This document shows positions 36,297-43,985 of a stretch of 64,000 nt of DNA, in pieces. Source of the DNA: Luteimicrobium album (GTDB lineage: Bacteria > Actinomycetota > Actinomycetes > Actinomycetales > Cellulomonadaceae); the NCBI RefSeq assembly GCF_030161555.1, contig NZ_BSUK01000001.1, positions 1,302,001-1,366,000 on the forward strand, given 5' to 3'. The notes beneath the pieces are model-generated. The model made no database searches, was not told the DNA's origin, and saw nothing but the letters and a program-made list of their open reading frames with translations. Each line of letters opens with the position of its first letter. Positions within the stretch are counted from its first letter, which is position 1. The position numbers and the translations under genes were made by a program.

Positions 36297-36655
36297 TCAG
36301 CGTGAGGGCGCTCCCGCCCCGAGGTGCGCGGCCCGCCGGGGGTAGACGCGCAGGCCGTCGCGGGCGTAGATCGCCTCGCGCTGCCCAGGGGTCAGGTTGG
36401 CCGCCTCGACGTGCCGTCGGGTGTCGTCGAAGTGGTGCCCGGTGGTCGGGTCGATCCCCCGCACCGCGCCGACCATCTCGGACCCGAACAGCACGTTCTT
36501 CGTGTCGACCACGCCCAGCAGCAGGTCGATCCCCGGCTGGTGGTAGACGCAGGTGTCGAAGAAGACGTTCCCCAGGAGGTGCTCGTCGATCGGCGGGCGG
36601 CCCAGCAGGTCGGCCAGCCCGCGGTACCGTCCCCAGTGGTACGGCACGGCCCCGC
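36297..36655 (-). pseudogene. Amidohydrolase C-terminal fragment
   Basis: Homology starts abruptly at GGAVPYHWGRYRGLADLLGRPP and continues NVFFDTCVYHQPGIDLLLGVVDTKNVLFGSEMVGAVRGI to TPGQREAIYARDGLRVYPR. This is the C-terminal third of a PF04909 amidohydrolase like 4-oxalomesaconate hydratase (LigJ/GalB). The metal-binding N-terminus is missing. Directly upstream, in another frame, is the N-terminus of a DoxX-like protein. A deletion joined the two. No start of its own. Confidence 0.75.
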
Positions 36656-36843
36656 CCCAGCCCGACGGCGCCCAGCACCTCGAGCGCACCGAGCGTCTTC
36701 ACGAAGGACTCGTCGAAGTCGTTCACCCAGCCCCCGCCCGGTGCGGCCGCGAGCTTCTCGCGGGGGACGACCAGCTTGTTCGTCCCCGCGACCAGGAACA
36801 CTGCCGCCAGCACCCCGGACACGACCCACACCGCGACGTCCAT
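36650..36843 (-). pseudogene. DoxX-like membrane protein, N-terminal fragment
   Basis: ATG 36843 with GGAGGAG upstream starts MDVAVWVVSGVLAAVFLVAGTNKLVVP, the first membrane helix of a DoxX-like protein, and runs to FVKTLGALEVLGAVGL. At about 36655 it meets the amidohydrolase fragment out of frame; the remaining helices are absent. DoxX proteins are common partners of ECF41-type sigma factors, and one is divergently encoded at 36926, so this was probably that sigma factor's companion before the deletion. Confidence 0.7.
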
Positions 36844-36925
36844 GACAGCTCCTCCCGCCGGTTACCTCGGCCCTCCCGGGCCCGTCATCCCCCACGACGG
36901 CACCGGGTGAGGGAAGGTAACGGAC

Positions 36926-37801
36926 GTGGACCAGCACCAGTCGGACGGCGGGACGCTCGCGGAGGCGTTCGAGCAGGAACGGGGACGGCTCGTCGCGGTC
37001 GCCCACCGCATGCTCGGCTCGCGCGCCGACGCGGAGGACGCCGTCCAGGAGGCGTGGCTCCGCCTGGCCCGCCAGGACGCCGACGCGATCGACAACCTGG
37101 CGGGCTGGCTCACGACCGTCGTCGGGCGGATCTGCATCGACACGCTGCGCACCCGCCGGACGCACCCCGAGAGCGGCGCCGAGGACCTCCCCGAGCTCGT
37201 CGTGACCGAGGACGACGACGACCCCGCCGAGGACGCGGCGCTCGCGGACTCCGTGGGGCTCGCGTTGCTCGTCGTGCTGGACACGCTGCGCCCCGACGAA
37301 CGGCTGGCGTTCGTCCTGCACGACATGTTCGCGGTGCCGTTCGAGGAGATCGGGCGGGTCCTCGACAAGTCCACCGACGCCACGAAGATGCTCGCGAGCC
37401 GGGCGCGGCGCAAGGTCCAGGGCACGCCGCAGCCCTCCGACCGCCGTCGGCAGCGCGCGGTCGTCGACGCGTTCCTCGCGGCGTCGCGCGCGGGCGACTT
37501 CGAGGCGCTGCTGCGCGTGCTCGACCCGGACGTGGTCTGGACGACGCACACGGCGCACGGGACCACGGTCCGCCTGGGCGCGACGGAGCTCGCGCGTCAG
37601 GCGGTGCGCGGCAAGGACGCACGCCTGACCGGCCGGCGCGTGCTCGTCAACGGCGAGCCCGGGATCATGACGTGGGGTCCGACGGGCACGCCGCTCGGGC
37701 TCATGGCGTGCACGGTCGTCGAGGACCGGATCGTCGAGGTCACGTCCGTCGTCGACCCCCGGGTCCTCGCGACCGTCGACCTGCCCCCGCAGGTGGCGTG
37801 A
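36926..37801 (+). CDS. ECF41-type RNA polymerase sigma factor
   Basis: 291 residues from GTG 36926 with GGGAAGG upstream. Region 2: LVAVAHRMLGSRADAEDAVQEAWLRLAR; region 4: LRPDERLAFVLHDMFAVPFEEIGRVLDKSTDATKMLASRARRKV. A SnoaL/NTF2-like domain follows (QRAVVDAFLAASRAGDFEALLRVLDPDVVW to the end), which in the ECF41 (SigJ) group tunes activity in place of an anti-sigma factor. The C-terminal SVVDPRVLATV stands where that group has its conserved NPDKL-like motif. Target promoters are not visible. Confidence 0.88.
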   Translation: MDQHQSDGGTLAEAFEQERGRLVAVAHRMLGSRADAEDAVQEAWLRLARQDADAIDNLAGWLTTVVGRICIDTLRTRRTHPESGAEDLPELVVTEDDDDPAEDAALADSVGLALLVVLDTLRPDERLAFVLHDMFAVPFEEIGRVLDKSTDATKMLASRARRKVQGTPQPSDRRRQRAVVDAFLAASRAGDFEALLRVLDPDVVWTTHTAHGTTVRLGATELARQAVRGKDARLTGRRVLVNGEPGIMTWGPTGTPLGLMACTVVEDRIVEVTSVVDPRVLATVDLPPQVA

Positions 37802-37839
37802 CCGGCGGACCGCGGCGGGGACCCCGCGGGCGCGCGGGG

Positions 37840-38442
37840 TCAGCGCGTCCTGGGCAGGACGTCCGCGAGCGCCGTCGTGACGAGGCGGCGGACGTCGTCG
37901 CGGTCGTGGGCGTCGCTGGACGGTGCGCCGGCGAGGAGCAGGTGCCCGCCGCCGACGAGCGTGAGGGTCAGCGAGTCGACGTCGGCGTCCCGAGAGATCC
38001 GTCCGACGTCGCGCTCGGCGCGCAGGTAGGCGCCGACGGCCGTGGTCACGGGTGCGAGGACCGCGACTCCCCCGCCGGGGACGGCGGCGCGGAGCCGGGC
38101 GCGAAGCTCGTCGCGGAAGGTGACGAGCGGGATGATCGCGAGCGGGACCGGACCGAAGAGCACCAGGAGCGCGCGGGCGAGGTTGTCGACCACGTCGCCC
38201 CTCCCGGCCGCCGCGCGCAGGACCTCGGCCTCGTGCGCCAGCCGGGCCTCCTGGTCGAGGACGAGCGCGACGAGGAAGCCGTCGAAGTCGTCGAAGTGGC
38301 GGTGCAGGACGCCCTTGGCACAGCCGGCCTCGTCGGTCACGGCGCGGCTCGTCAGGGCGGACGGGCCGTCACGGAGCAGGACGCGCTCGGCGGCGTCGAA
38401 GAGCTGCTGGCGGGGGTCGTGCAGGCGCACGCCGGTGGGCAT
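37840..38442 (-). CDS. TetR-family transcriptional regulator
   Basis: 200 residues from ATG 38442 (GGAGGAGG five bases upstream). Helix-turn-helix: PRQQLFDAAERVLLRDGPSALTSRAVTDEAGCAKGVLHRHFDDFDGFLVAL. The C-terminal ligand domain is rich in Ala, Leu and Val with FRDELRARLRAAVPGGGV. Divergent from the methyltransferase gene; a compound palindrome (38500-38522) lies between them, so it likely represses both itself and the methyltransferase. Confidence 0.87.
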   Translation of the reverse strand: MPTGVRLHDPRQQLFDAAERVLLRDGPSALTSRAVTDEAGCAKGVLHRHFDDFDGFLVALVLDQEARLAHEAEVLRAAAGRGDVVDNLARALLVLFGPVPLAIIPLVTFRDELRARLRAAVPGGGVAVLAPVTTAVGAYLRAERDVGRISRDADVDSLTLTLVGGGHLLLAGAPSSDAHDRDDVRRLVTTALADVLPRTR

Positions 38443-38499
38443 CGGCCCTCCTCCCGTCGTCGTGACCTGGTCGCAGTCTGTCATCTCCCGGCGTCGCCG

Positions 38500-38529
38500 T
38501 TGCCCGAATGGGCAAGTGCCCACTAGCGT
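38500..38529. promoter_or_regulatory. Overlapping palindromes at the TetR-methyltransferase promoter
   Basis: TTGCCC-GAAT-GGGCAA (38500-38515) and TGGGCA-AG-TGCCCA (38509-38522) are both perfect and share the central GGGCA. TAGCGT (38524-38529) just after is a -10-like box, seven bases before the methyltransferase ATG. Fits a TetR operator. Confidence 0.65.
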
Positions 38530-38536
38530 GGCGGGC

Positions 38537-39369
38537 ATGCCGACGACGCCCACCCAGCCCGCTCCTCCCCGCCCCCGATCCACGGCGCTCGCGCCATGGC
38601 GGAGTCCTTCGGCGCCGACGCGGAGCGCTACGACCGGGCGCGCCCGCCCTACCCCGAGGCGCTGATCGCGGCCGTCGTGGGCACGCGCCCGGACGGTCCC
38701 GCGCGCGACGCGCTCGACGTCGGCTGCGGCACCGGGATCGCCGCCCGCCAGCTCCAGGCGACCGGCTTCGCCGTGCTCGGCGTCGAGCCCGACACCCGCA
38801 TGGCCGCGTTCGCCCGCGAGCACGGGCTGCCGGTCGAGGTCGCGACCTTCGAGACCTGGGACCCGGCGGCGCGCACGTTCGACGTCGTCGCCGCCGCCCA
38901 GTCGTGGCACTGGGTCGACCCGGCGGTGGGCGCCGCCAAGGCCGCGGGCGTCCTGCGCCCCGGGGGCCGGCTGGCGGTGTTCGGCCACGTCTTCGAACCG
39001 CCCGACGACGTCGCGCAGGCGTTCGCCGACGTGTTCCGGCGCGTGGTGCCCGAGTCGCCGTTCGTGGGCGGGTCGGGCCGCCGGCCGGTCGAGGCGTACC
39101 AGGCGGGCTACGCCGCGGTCGCGGACACAGTCCGGGCGACCGGGCTCTTCGAGGCCCCCGAGCACTGGCGGTTCGACGTCGAGCGCACCTGGACGCGCGA
39201 CGCCTGGCTCGAGCTGCTGCCCACCACGGGCGGCCTGACCCGGCTGGACGCGGACCGGCTCGCCGAGGTGCTGGCCGCCGTCGGCGACGCGATCGACGTC
39301 CGCGGCGGCAGCTTCACGATCCCGTTCACCACGCTGGCCTTGACCGCGATGCGGCGCCAGGACGTGTGA
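38537..39369 (+). CDS. SAM-dependent methyltransferase (probable frameshift)
   Basis: Class I methyltransferase (Methyltransf_11): ALDVGCGTGIAARQLQATGFAVLGVEPDTRMAAFA is the SAM-binding motif I, with FDVVAAAQSWHWVDP and GVLRPGGRLAVFGH next. The clear coding part starts MAESFGADAERYDRARPPYP at 38596. ATG 38537, seven bases after a -10 box, fits better as the start; adding one C to the run 38572-38576 joins both as PRPPIHGARAMAESF. About 277 residues. Substrate unknown. Ending AMRRQDV is just before the convergent MFS stop. Confidence 0.85.
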
Positions 39370-39373
39370 GCGA

Positions 39374-40946
39374 TCAGCGGCGCCGTCGGGCGGCGAGCGC
39401 CATCTCCGCGGTGGCGAGCGCGCCCGCGACCAGGACGACGAGCGCGGCGACCCGCAAGGCCGAGCCGGCGCCGGACGCGTAGGCCGCGAGGGCGGCGTCA
39501 TGCTGCATCGGCCCGTCGGCGAGCGCCTCGGCGACCGTGCGCGGCACGTTCCCGCCGCCGGGAGCAGCCCCCGCGACAGGTGGTGGACGAACCCGGACGT
39601 CACGAGCGTCCCGACCACGGCGACGCCGAGCGCGCTGCCGAGCTCCCGCGTCGTCGCCTGGAGACCGCCGGCGACGCCCGCCCGCTCGCGCGGGAGCGAG
39701 TCCGCGATCGCCGCGGTCAGCGTCGGCAGCGCGAGCGCGGCGCCCGCCCCGACCACGACGAGCCAGCACGCGTAGGCCGGGTACCCGGCGTCGACGGTCG
39801 CGGCCAGCCCGGCGGTTCCTGTGCCGACGACGACGAACGCCGCCGCCAGCAGGACCCTCTCCCCGAACCGGCCGACCAGGCCGGGGACGAACCGGGTGAG
39901 GACGAGAAGCGGGACGCTGAGGGTGCGACCCCGAGCCCGGCCGCGAGCACCGTGAACCCGTGCACGTACTGCAGCAGCGAGGCGTTCACGAAGAACAGAC
40001 CGAACATCCCGAAGAAGACGATGAGCATGCCGAGGCATGCCGCACGCAGGCGCGGCAGCGCGAACAACCTCGGGTCGAGCAGCGGTTCGGCCACCCGCAG
40101 CTCGACGATCGCCCAGGCCACGAAGAGCACGGCCGATGCGCCGAAGGCACCGACCACCACGGCGCTCCCCCAACCCACCTCCGGTCCCTGGATGATCGCG
40201 ACGAACAGCGCGAGCGACGCGACGGTCAGGAGGACCGTGCCGGCCGGGTCCAGCCCGCGCGCACGACGTGGGCTGCGCGGCGCGACCCGCGCAGCCCATG
40301 CCGCGCAGGCGATCGAAGCCGGTGCGACGACGGCGAACAGCCAGCGCCACGACCCCGCGCCGAGCACCGCGCCGCCGACGACGTTCCCCACCAGCCCACC
40401 GAGGCCCGACATCGCCGCCCAGGTCGCCAGGACGCGTGGCCGTCGGGCGGGGGACGTCGCGTGCACGAGCACGGCCAGCCCGTTCGGCAGCACGCACGCC
40501 GCGCCGACACCCGTGAGCGCGCGTCCGGCCAGGACGAGGCCGACGTCTCCTGCGAGCGCCGAGAGCAGCGACCCGGCGGCGAACACGCCGAGCCCAGCGA
40601 GCAGGACGCCCTTGCGGCCGACGCGGTCGCCGAGCGCTCCGGCCGGGACCACCAGGCACGCGAACAGCACGACGTAGGCGTCGACGATCCACAGCAGCTC
40701 CGACGACGTCGGCTGGAGCGGGCTCGCCGCGAGCGCGGGGACCGCGAGATTCACGGAGGCGACGAACCCGACGACGAGGATCGTGCACGCACACACGCAG
40801 GCGAGCACCGCGCGCTCGCGGGTCGGACGGCGCCCGCTCGGCGGGATCGCGGCGACCGACGCCTGCGGCACCGGAGACGTGGTCGTGCCCTGCACGGGGC
40901 GGCGAAAGGGGAATGGGCGGGTACGGGGCGCTCGTAAGTCTTGCAC
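39374..40946 (-). CDS. MFS drug-exporter of the EmrB/QacA type (two frameshifts)
   Basis: About 524 residues and some fourteen membrane helices. GTG 40946 is chosen because AGGAGG lies five bases upstream. Family features: LACVCACTILVVGFVASVNLAVPAL, LLWIVDAYVVLFACLVVPAGALGDRVGRKGVL (motif A), GRALTGVGAACVLPNGLAVL and the later AGVAGGLQATTRELGSALGVAVVG (motif C-like). Breaks occur at 39921-39923 and 39551-39553; adding one base at each gives GVAPLSVPLLVLTRFVPG and PAAGNVPRTVAEAL. It exports small toxic compounds by proton antiport. The SDR gene upstream runs into the same frame because of a 19-bp duplication. Confidence 0.87.
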
Positions 40947-40975
40947 GAGAACCTCCTGGATCGAGGGCGGCGGCG

Positions 40976-41869
40976 TCAGCCGACGTAGGCGCCGGCAGCC
41001 GACGTAGGCGACGAGTGTCGGCCCGGTGGGCTCCCAGCCGACGGCGGCGCGGGTGAGGACGCTCGACGCGGCCATCGTCATGGCGAAGAAGGCGCCGACG
41101 AACCCGAAGTGCTCGTCCGCGTCCTCGGGGGCGACCGAGGTGACCGGCAGCCCGAGGGCTCGTCCGAGGGATTCGGCGATCGCGCGCGTGCTGACCGCTT
41201 CCTCGGCGACTGCGTGGAGGCGGGTGCCGGCCTCGGCGCGCTCGAGCCCGAGGCGGATCAGCCTCGCCGCATCGGAGCGGTGGACCGCCGACCACTGCGC
41301 CGACCCGTCGCCGACGTAGGCGGAGACGCCGCGCTCGCGCGCCGCAGCGGCCAGGAAGCTCACGAAGCCCCAGTCGCCCGCACCGTGGACGCTCGGCGCG
41401 AACCGGGTGATGACGCTCCGGACACCTCGGTCGACGTAGCCCAGCGCGAGGTTCTCGCTGCCCCCGCGGACGTCACGCCGGCCCGAATGCGGGCGAGGCG
41501 TCGGTCTCGAGAACCGGGCGGCCGGCCACGAGGCCGGACAGTCCGTTCGCGACGGTGAGCGGGCGTCCGGTACCGACGAGCGCGTCGGCGAGCGTCTCGA
41601 CGGCGGCCGCTCGGCCCGGTCGCTCTCGGCGGGGTTCGCCCAGTCGTGCTTGTTGGCCAGGTGGACGACGCCGTCGGCGGCGCTCGCCCCCGACGCAGCA
41701 CGTCGAGGTCGTCGAGCCCGCCGCGCAGGGCGGTGGCACCCTTCCGCTCGACCGCCGCGGCGGACGACTCCGACCGGGCGAGCACGACGACGTCGTGTCC
41801 TGCCTTCCGCAGCTCTTCGACGACGGCCGATCCGATCCAGCCACTGGCTCCGGTGACGAACACACGCAT
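40976..41869 (-). CDS. NAD(P)-dependent epimerase-like SDR (several frameshifts)
   Basis: Extended SDR of about 292 residues: MRVFVTGASGWIGSAVVEELRKAGHDVV, ADGVVHLANKHDWANPAESD, LTVANGLSGLVAGRPVLETD, then ENLALGYVDRGVRSVITRFAPSVHGAGDWGF and WEPTGPTLVAYVG. The frame moves at 41687-41691, near 41607 and at about 41455-41480; one added base each joins the pieces. A tandem 19-bp repeat at 40977-41010 pushes the ribosome past what looks like the true TGA (40976-40978), so the frame reads on into the MFS gene. ATG 41869 has AGGAGGAA upstream. Divergent from a TetR gene. Such SDRs often accompany TetR-MFS sets. Confidence 0.8.
40977..41010. repeat. 19-bp tandem duplication at the SDR stop codon
   Basis: CAGCCGACGTAGGCG occurs at 40977-40991 and 40996-41010, 19 bp apart. 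As 19 is not a multiple of three, the TGA at the end of the SDR (GTCGGCTGA) is in frame only for one copy. Confidence 0.85.
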
Positions 41870-41955
41870 GACGGCTTCCTCCTCGCCCCGCGGGGCTCCG
41901 AACGGCGCGGAAGCCGGGCGGCGCCGCGCGAACCTGGCCCTCAGCAGTTACGAGG

Positions 41956-42009
41956 CACCGTGTCCAGAAACGAGAATACAGGAAACGAGACACGGTGTCC
42001 AGGTAGGCT
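41956..42009. promoter_or_regulatory. Operator region between SDR and TetR
   Basis: CACCGTGTC (41956-41964) and GACACGGTG (41989-41997) are perfect inverse copies 24 bp apart. Between them GAAACGAGA is repeated at 41967-41975 and 41982-41990. TAGGCT (42004-42009) is a -10-like box six bases from the TetR GTG. Fits a two-site TetR operator. Confidence 0.65.
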
Positions 42010-42015
42010 GCTGGG

Positions 42016-42612
42016 GTGAACGACGAGCACACGCGGACAGGGCCGGGCGGACGCCCCCGCAGTGAAGAAGCCCGCACCGCCGTCCTGCATGCCGTCGACG
42101 ACCTCCTGCTCGAGGTCGGCTACGCGGCCATGACCATGAAGGACATCGCCGCGCGCGCCGGCGTCTCCCGCCAGACCGTCTACCGGTGGTGGTCGACGAA
42201 GGCCGAGATCCTGCTCGAGGCCACGGTCGACGACGCCCGGGGCGAGCTCACCGTCTCACCGCACGACGACCCGATCGACGACGTCGCCTCCTACCTCGAG
42301 GCACTCATACGGTTCCTGACCCGGTCCGGGACCGGCGCGGGCTACCGGGCGCTCGTCGGCGAGGCCCAGCACGACACCGCTGTCGCAGAGCTGCTGCGCG
42401 AGCACGACATCCTCGGCGACAGCGCACGCGTCGTCATCGAACGCTCGCTCGGCGCCCGGCTCGGCGGCACCACACCCGACGAGGCCGCCGCCAGTCTGGT
42501 CGGTCCCATCTTCTACGGCGTCCTCAGCGGTCGGCACGACACGACGGACGGCACCCGCGCCCGCGCCGAGGCGTTCGTCCGCGGGCTCGAATCACACCAG
42601 GAGAGCGCATGA
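42016..42612 (+). CDS. TetR-family transcriptional regulator
   Basis: 198 residues from GTG 42016. Helix-turn-helix: ARTAVLHAVDDLLLEVGYAAMTMKDIAARAGVSRQTVYRWWSTKAEILLEA, followed by a TetR_C domain with YLEALIRFLTRSGTGAGYRALVGEAQHD and DEAAASLVGPIFYGVLSG. Leaderless start after TAGGCT. It is divergent from the SDR-MFS pair, its probable targets. Its stop overlaps an ATG (ATGA) of the downstream membrane protein. Confidence 0.9.
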   Translation: MNDEHTRTGPGGRPRSEEARTAVLHAVDDLLLEVGYAAMTMKDIAARAGVSRQTVYRWWSTKAEILLEATVDDARGELTVSPHDDPIDDVASYLEALIRFLTRSGTGAGYRALVGEAQHDTAVAELLREHDILGDSARVVIERSLGARLGGTTPDEAAASLVGPIFYGVLSGRHDTTDGTRARAEAFVRGLESHQESA

Positions 42613-43132
42613 GAAGGACCGGGCGCGCCCGGACTCGGCCGACGACGAGGCCGTCGAGGCCGTCGCGGATCGGCTGCGCGAACGCGTCTACGTGACCTTC
42701 GTGAGCCTCGCCGTCGTGCTCACGCTCAACACGCACGCGACCCACCTCTCCGCGCGGACGGCGGCCGCGACCCTCGTCGTGACGGCGCTCGGAACGGTCG
42801 CAGCGGCCTTCGCCGCCGACCTCGTGTCTCACCTCGCCGTGCACGGCGTGCTGCCCGGCAGCACCGAGCTCCGACAGATGCTCCGTGTGAGCTTCGGCGC
42901 CCTCGGCTCCGTCGTCGCACCGCTCCTGCTGATCGGTCTGGCCGGAGCCGGCGCCTGGAGCGTCACCGGCGCGCTGACCGCCGCGAGCGCCGTCCTCACG
43001 GTGACGCTCGGTGTCGTCGGTTGGATGGGGGTCCGACGCACCGACCTCACCGCCCTGCAGAAGCTCGCGGCACTCGGCGTCCTGGCGCTGCTGGGGATCG
43101 TCGTGATCGCACTCAAGCTCCTCGCGCACTGA
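42609..43132 (+). CDS. Membrane protein of unknown function (probable frameshift)
   Basis: ATG 42609 overlaps the TetR stop (ATGA), but the hydrophobic protein lies in another frame. Adding one G in the run 42619-42621 joins them as MRRTGARPDSADDEAVEAVADRLRERVYVTF, giving about 174 residues. A GTG at 42692 would be the fallback start. Four or five membrane helices: FVSLAVVLTLNTHATH, AATLVVTALGTVAAAFAADL, GSVVAPLLLIGLAGAGAWS, ALTAASAVLTVTLGVVGWM and LAALGVLALLGIVVIALKLL. No family recognised with certainty. Confidence 0.7.
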
Positions 43133-43181
43133 CCCAAGCCCCCGCGACCCCGCAGCGCCTCCCTGAGCGCTCGCCGTCCGA

Positions 43182-43532
43182 TCAGCCCGGGTACAGGCCG
43201 GTCCTCGCGGCCTCCACGGCCCGGGAACGACGGTGCGGGTCGCGCAGCACGATCCACGACATGTGCGCCGCACACACCAACGCGGCAACAAGGATGACGG
43301 CAAGCTGCACGTTCTCGTCGTCCGTCACCGGGACGACATACGCGATGATCACCGCCACCGCAAGGATCACACCGTTGATGAACGCGGTCCGGACCAGGAG
43401 CCGCGTGAACCGCCGCGCCGCGACGGCCGGGTCGTCGGGCTGCGGTACGGGGTCCTTCTCGTGCGGGATCCGCACCTCGCCGTCAGGGTAGAAGGTCACG
43501 GCAGTACCCGGATAGGGGTCCCCCCTCCTCAC
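43182..43532 (-). CDS. Small two-helix membrane protein
   Basis: About 116 residues from GTG 43532, overlapping the YnfA stop (GTGA); GTG 43499 is an alternative start. Two helices are evident, [23 protein letters not shown] and [22 protein letters not shown], separated by a short acidic turn VTDDEN. The soluble N-terminus [29 protein letters not shown] is acidic. No function recognised. Translational coupling ties it to the YnfA-like gene. Confidence 0.65.
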   Translation of the reverse strand: MRRGDPYPGTAVTFYPDGEVRIPHEKDPVPQPDDPAVAARRFTRLLVRTAFINGVILAVAVIIAYVVPVTDDENVQLAVILVAALVCAAHMSWIVLRDPHRRSRAVEAARTGLYPG

Positions 43533-43864
43533 GACCCCCGCGGCGCGTACATGATCACGGCGGCACCGACGAGGCAGATCAGCGCCCCGACGACGTCCCA
43601 CCGGTCCGGCCGGTACCGGTCCACGACCACCGCCCACGCGAGCGAGCCCGCGACGAAGACGCCGCCGTACGCGGCGAGGATCCGACCGAAGCTCGCGTCC
43701 GGCTGGAGCGTCGCGACGCAGCCGTAGAGCCCGAGCGCGATCACGCCCGCGCCGCCCCACGCCCAGCCCTTGTGCTCGCGCAGGCCCTGCCAGACGAGCC
43801 ACGCACCGCCGATCTCGAACAGCGCAGCGACGACGAACAGGACGATGGACCGCGCGACCGTCAT
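43529..43864 (-). CDS. YnfA-family membrane protein
   Basis: 111 residues from ATG 43864, with GGAGGAG upstream. Four short membrane helices as usual for the family (UPF0060): [75 protein letters not shown] and [20 protein letters not shown]. The conserved FEIGG, AAYGG and DRYRPDRWD motifs are all present. It is related to small multidrug-resistance transporters but has no proven substrate. Confidence 0.92.
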   Translation of the reverse strand: MTVARSIVLFVVAALFEIGGAWLVWQGLREHKGWAWGGAGVIALGLYGCVATLQPDASFGRILAAYGGVFVAGSLAWAVVVDRYRPDRWDVVGALICLVGAAVIMYAPRGS

Positions 43865-43958
43865 CGTCACTCCTCCCCGGCCGCGACGAGGTGCATCACG
43901 CCCCGAGAGGCGCCGCAGCGGCTTCGAGCGTAGCCGGTTGCGAGTCGACGGCCCGCGG

Positions 43959-43979
43959 TCGGATCTCATCCGATAGCGT
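43959..43979. promoter_or_regulatory. Palindrome and -10 box before the GH36 gene
   Basis: TCGGAT-CTC-ATCCGA (43959-43973) is a perfect inverted repeat. It is directly followed by TAGCGT (43974-43979), a -10-like box six bases before the ATG. This differs from the CAAA/TTTG operators of the rest of the locus, so GH36 may answer to another regulator. Confidence 0.55.
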
Positions 43980-43985
43980 GCTCGG

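Noticed and set aside
36844-36925. ECF41-type target promoter ahead of the DoxX remnant
   Set aside because: I could not find the TGTCACA-type -35 expected for that group; only a loose GGTTACC/GGTAAC pair is present.
37810-37829. GC-rich palindrome between the sigma factor and TetR stops
   Set aside because: Arms pair only with a one-base loop or a bulge; not convincing as a terminator.
37840-41295. A single 1151-codon frame joining TetR and the MFS region
   Set aside because: It links true TetR and exporter pieces through antisense of the methyltransferase; real starts with ribosome sites divide it.
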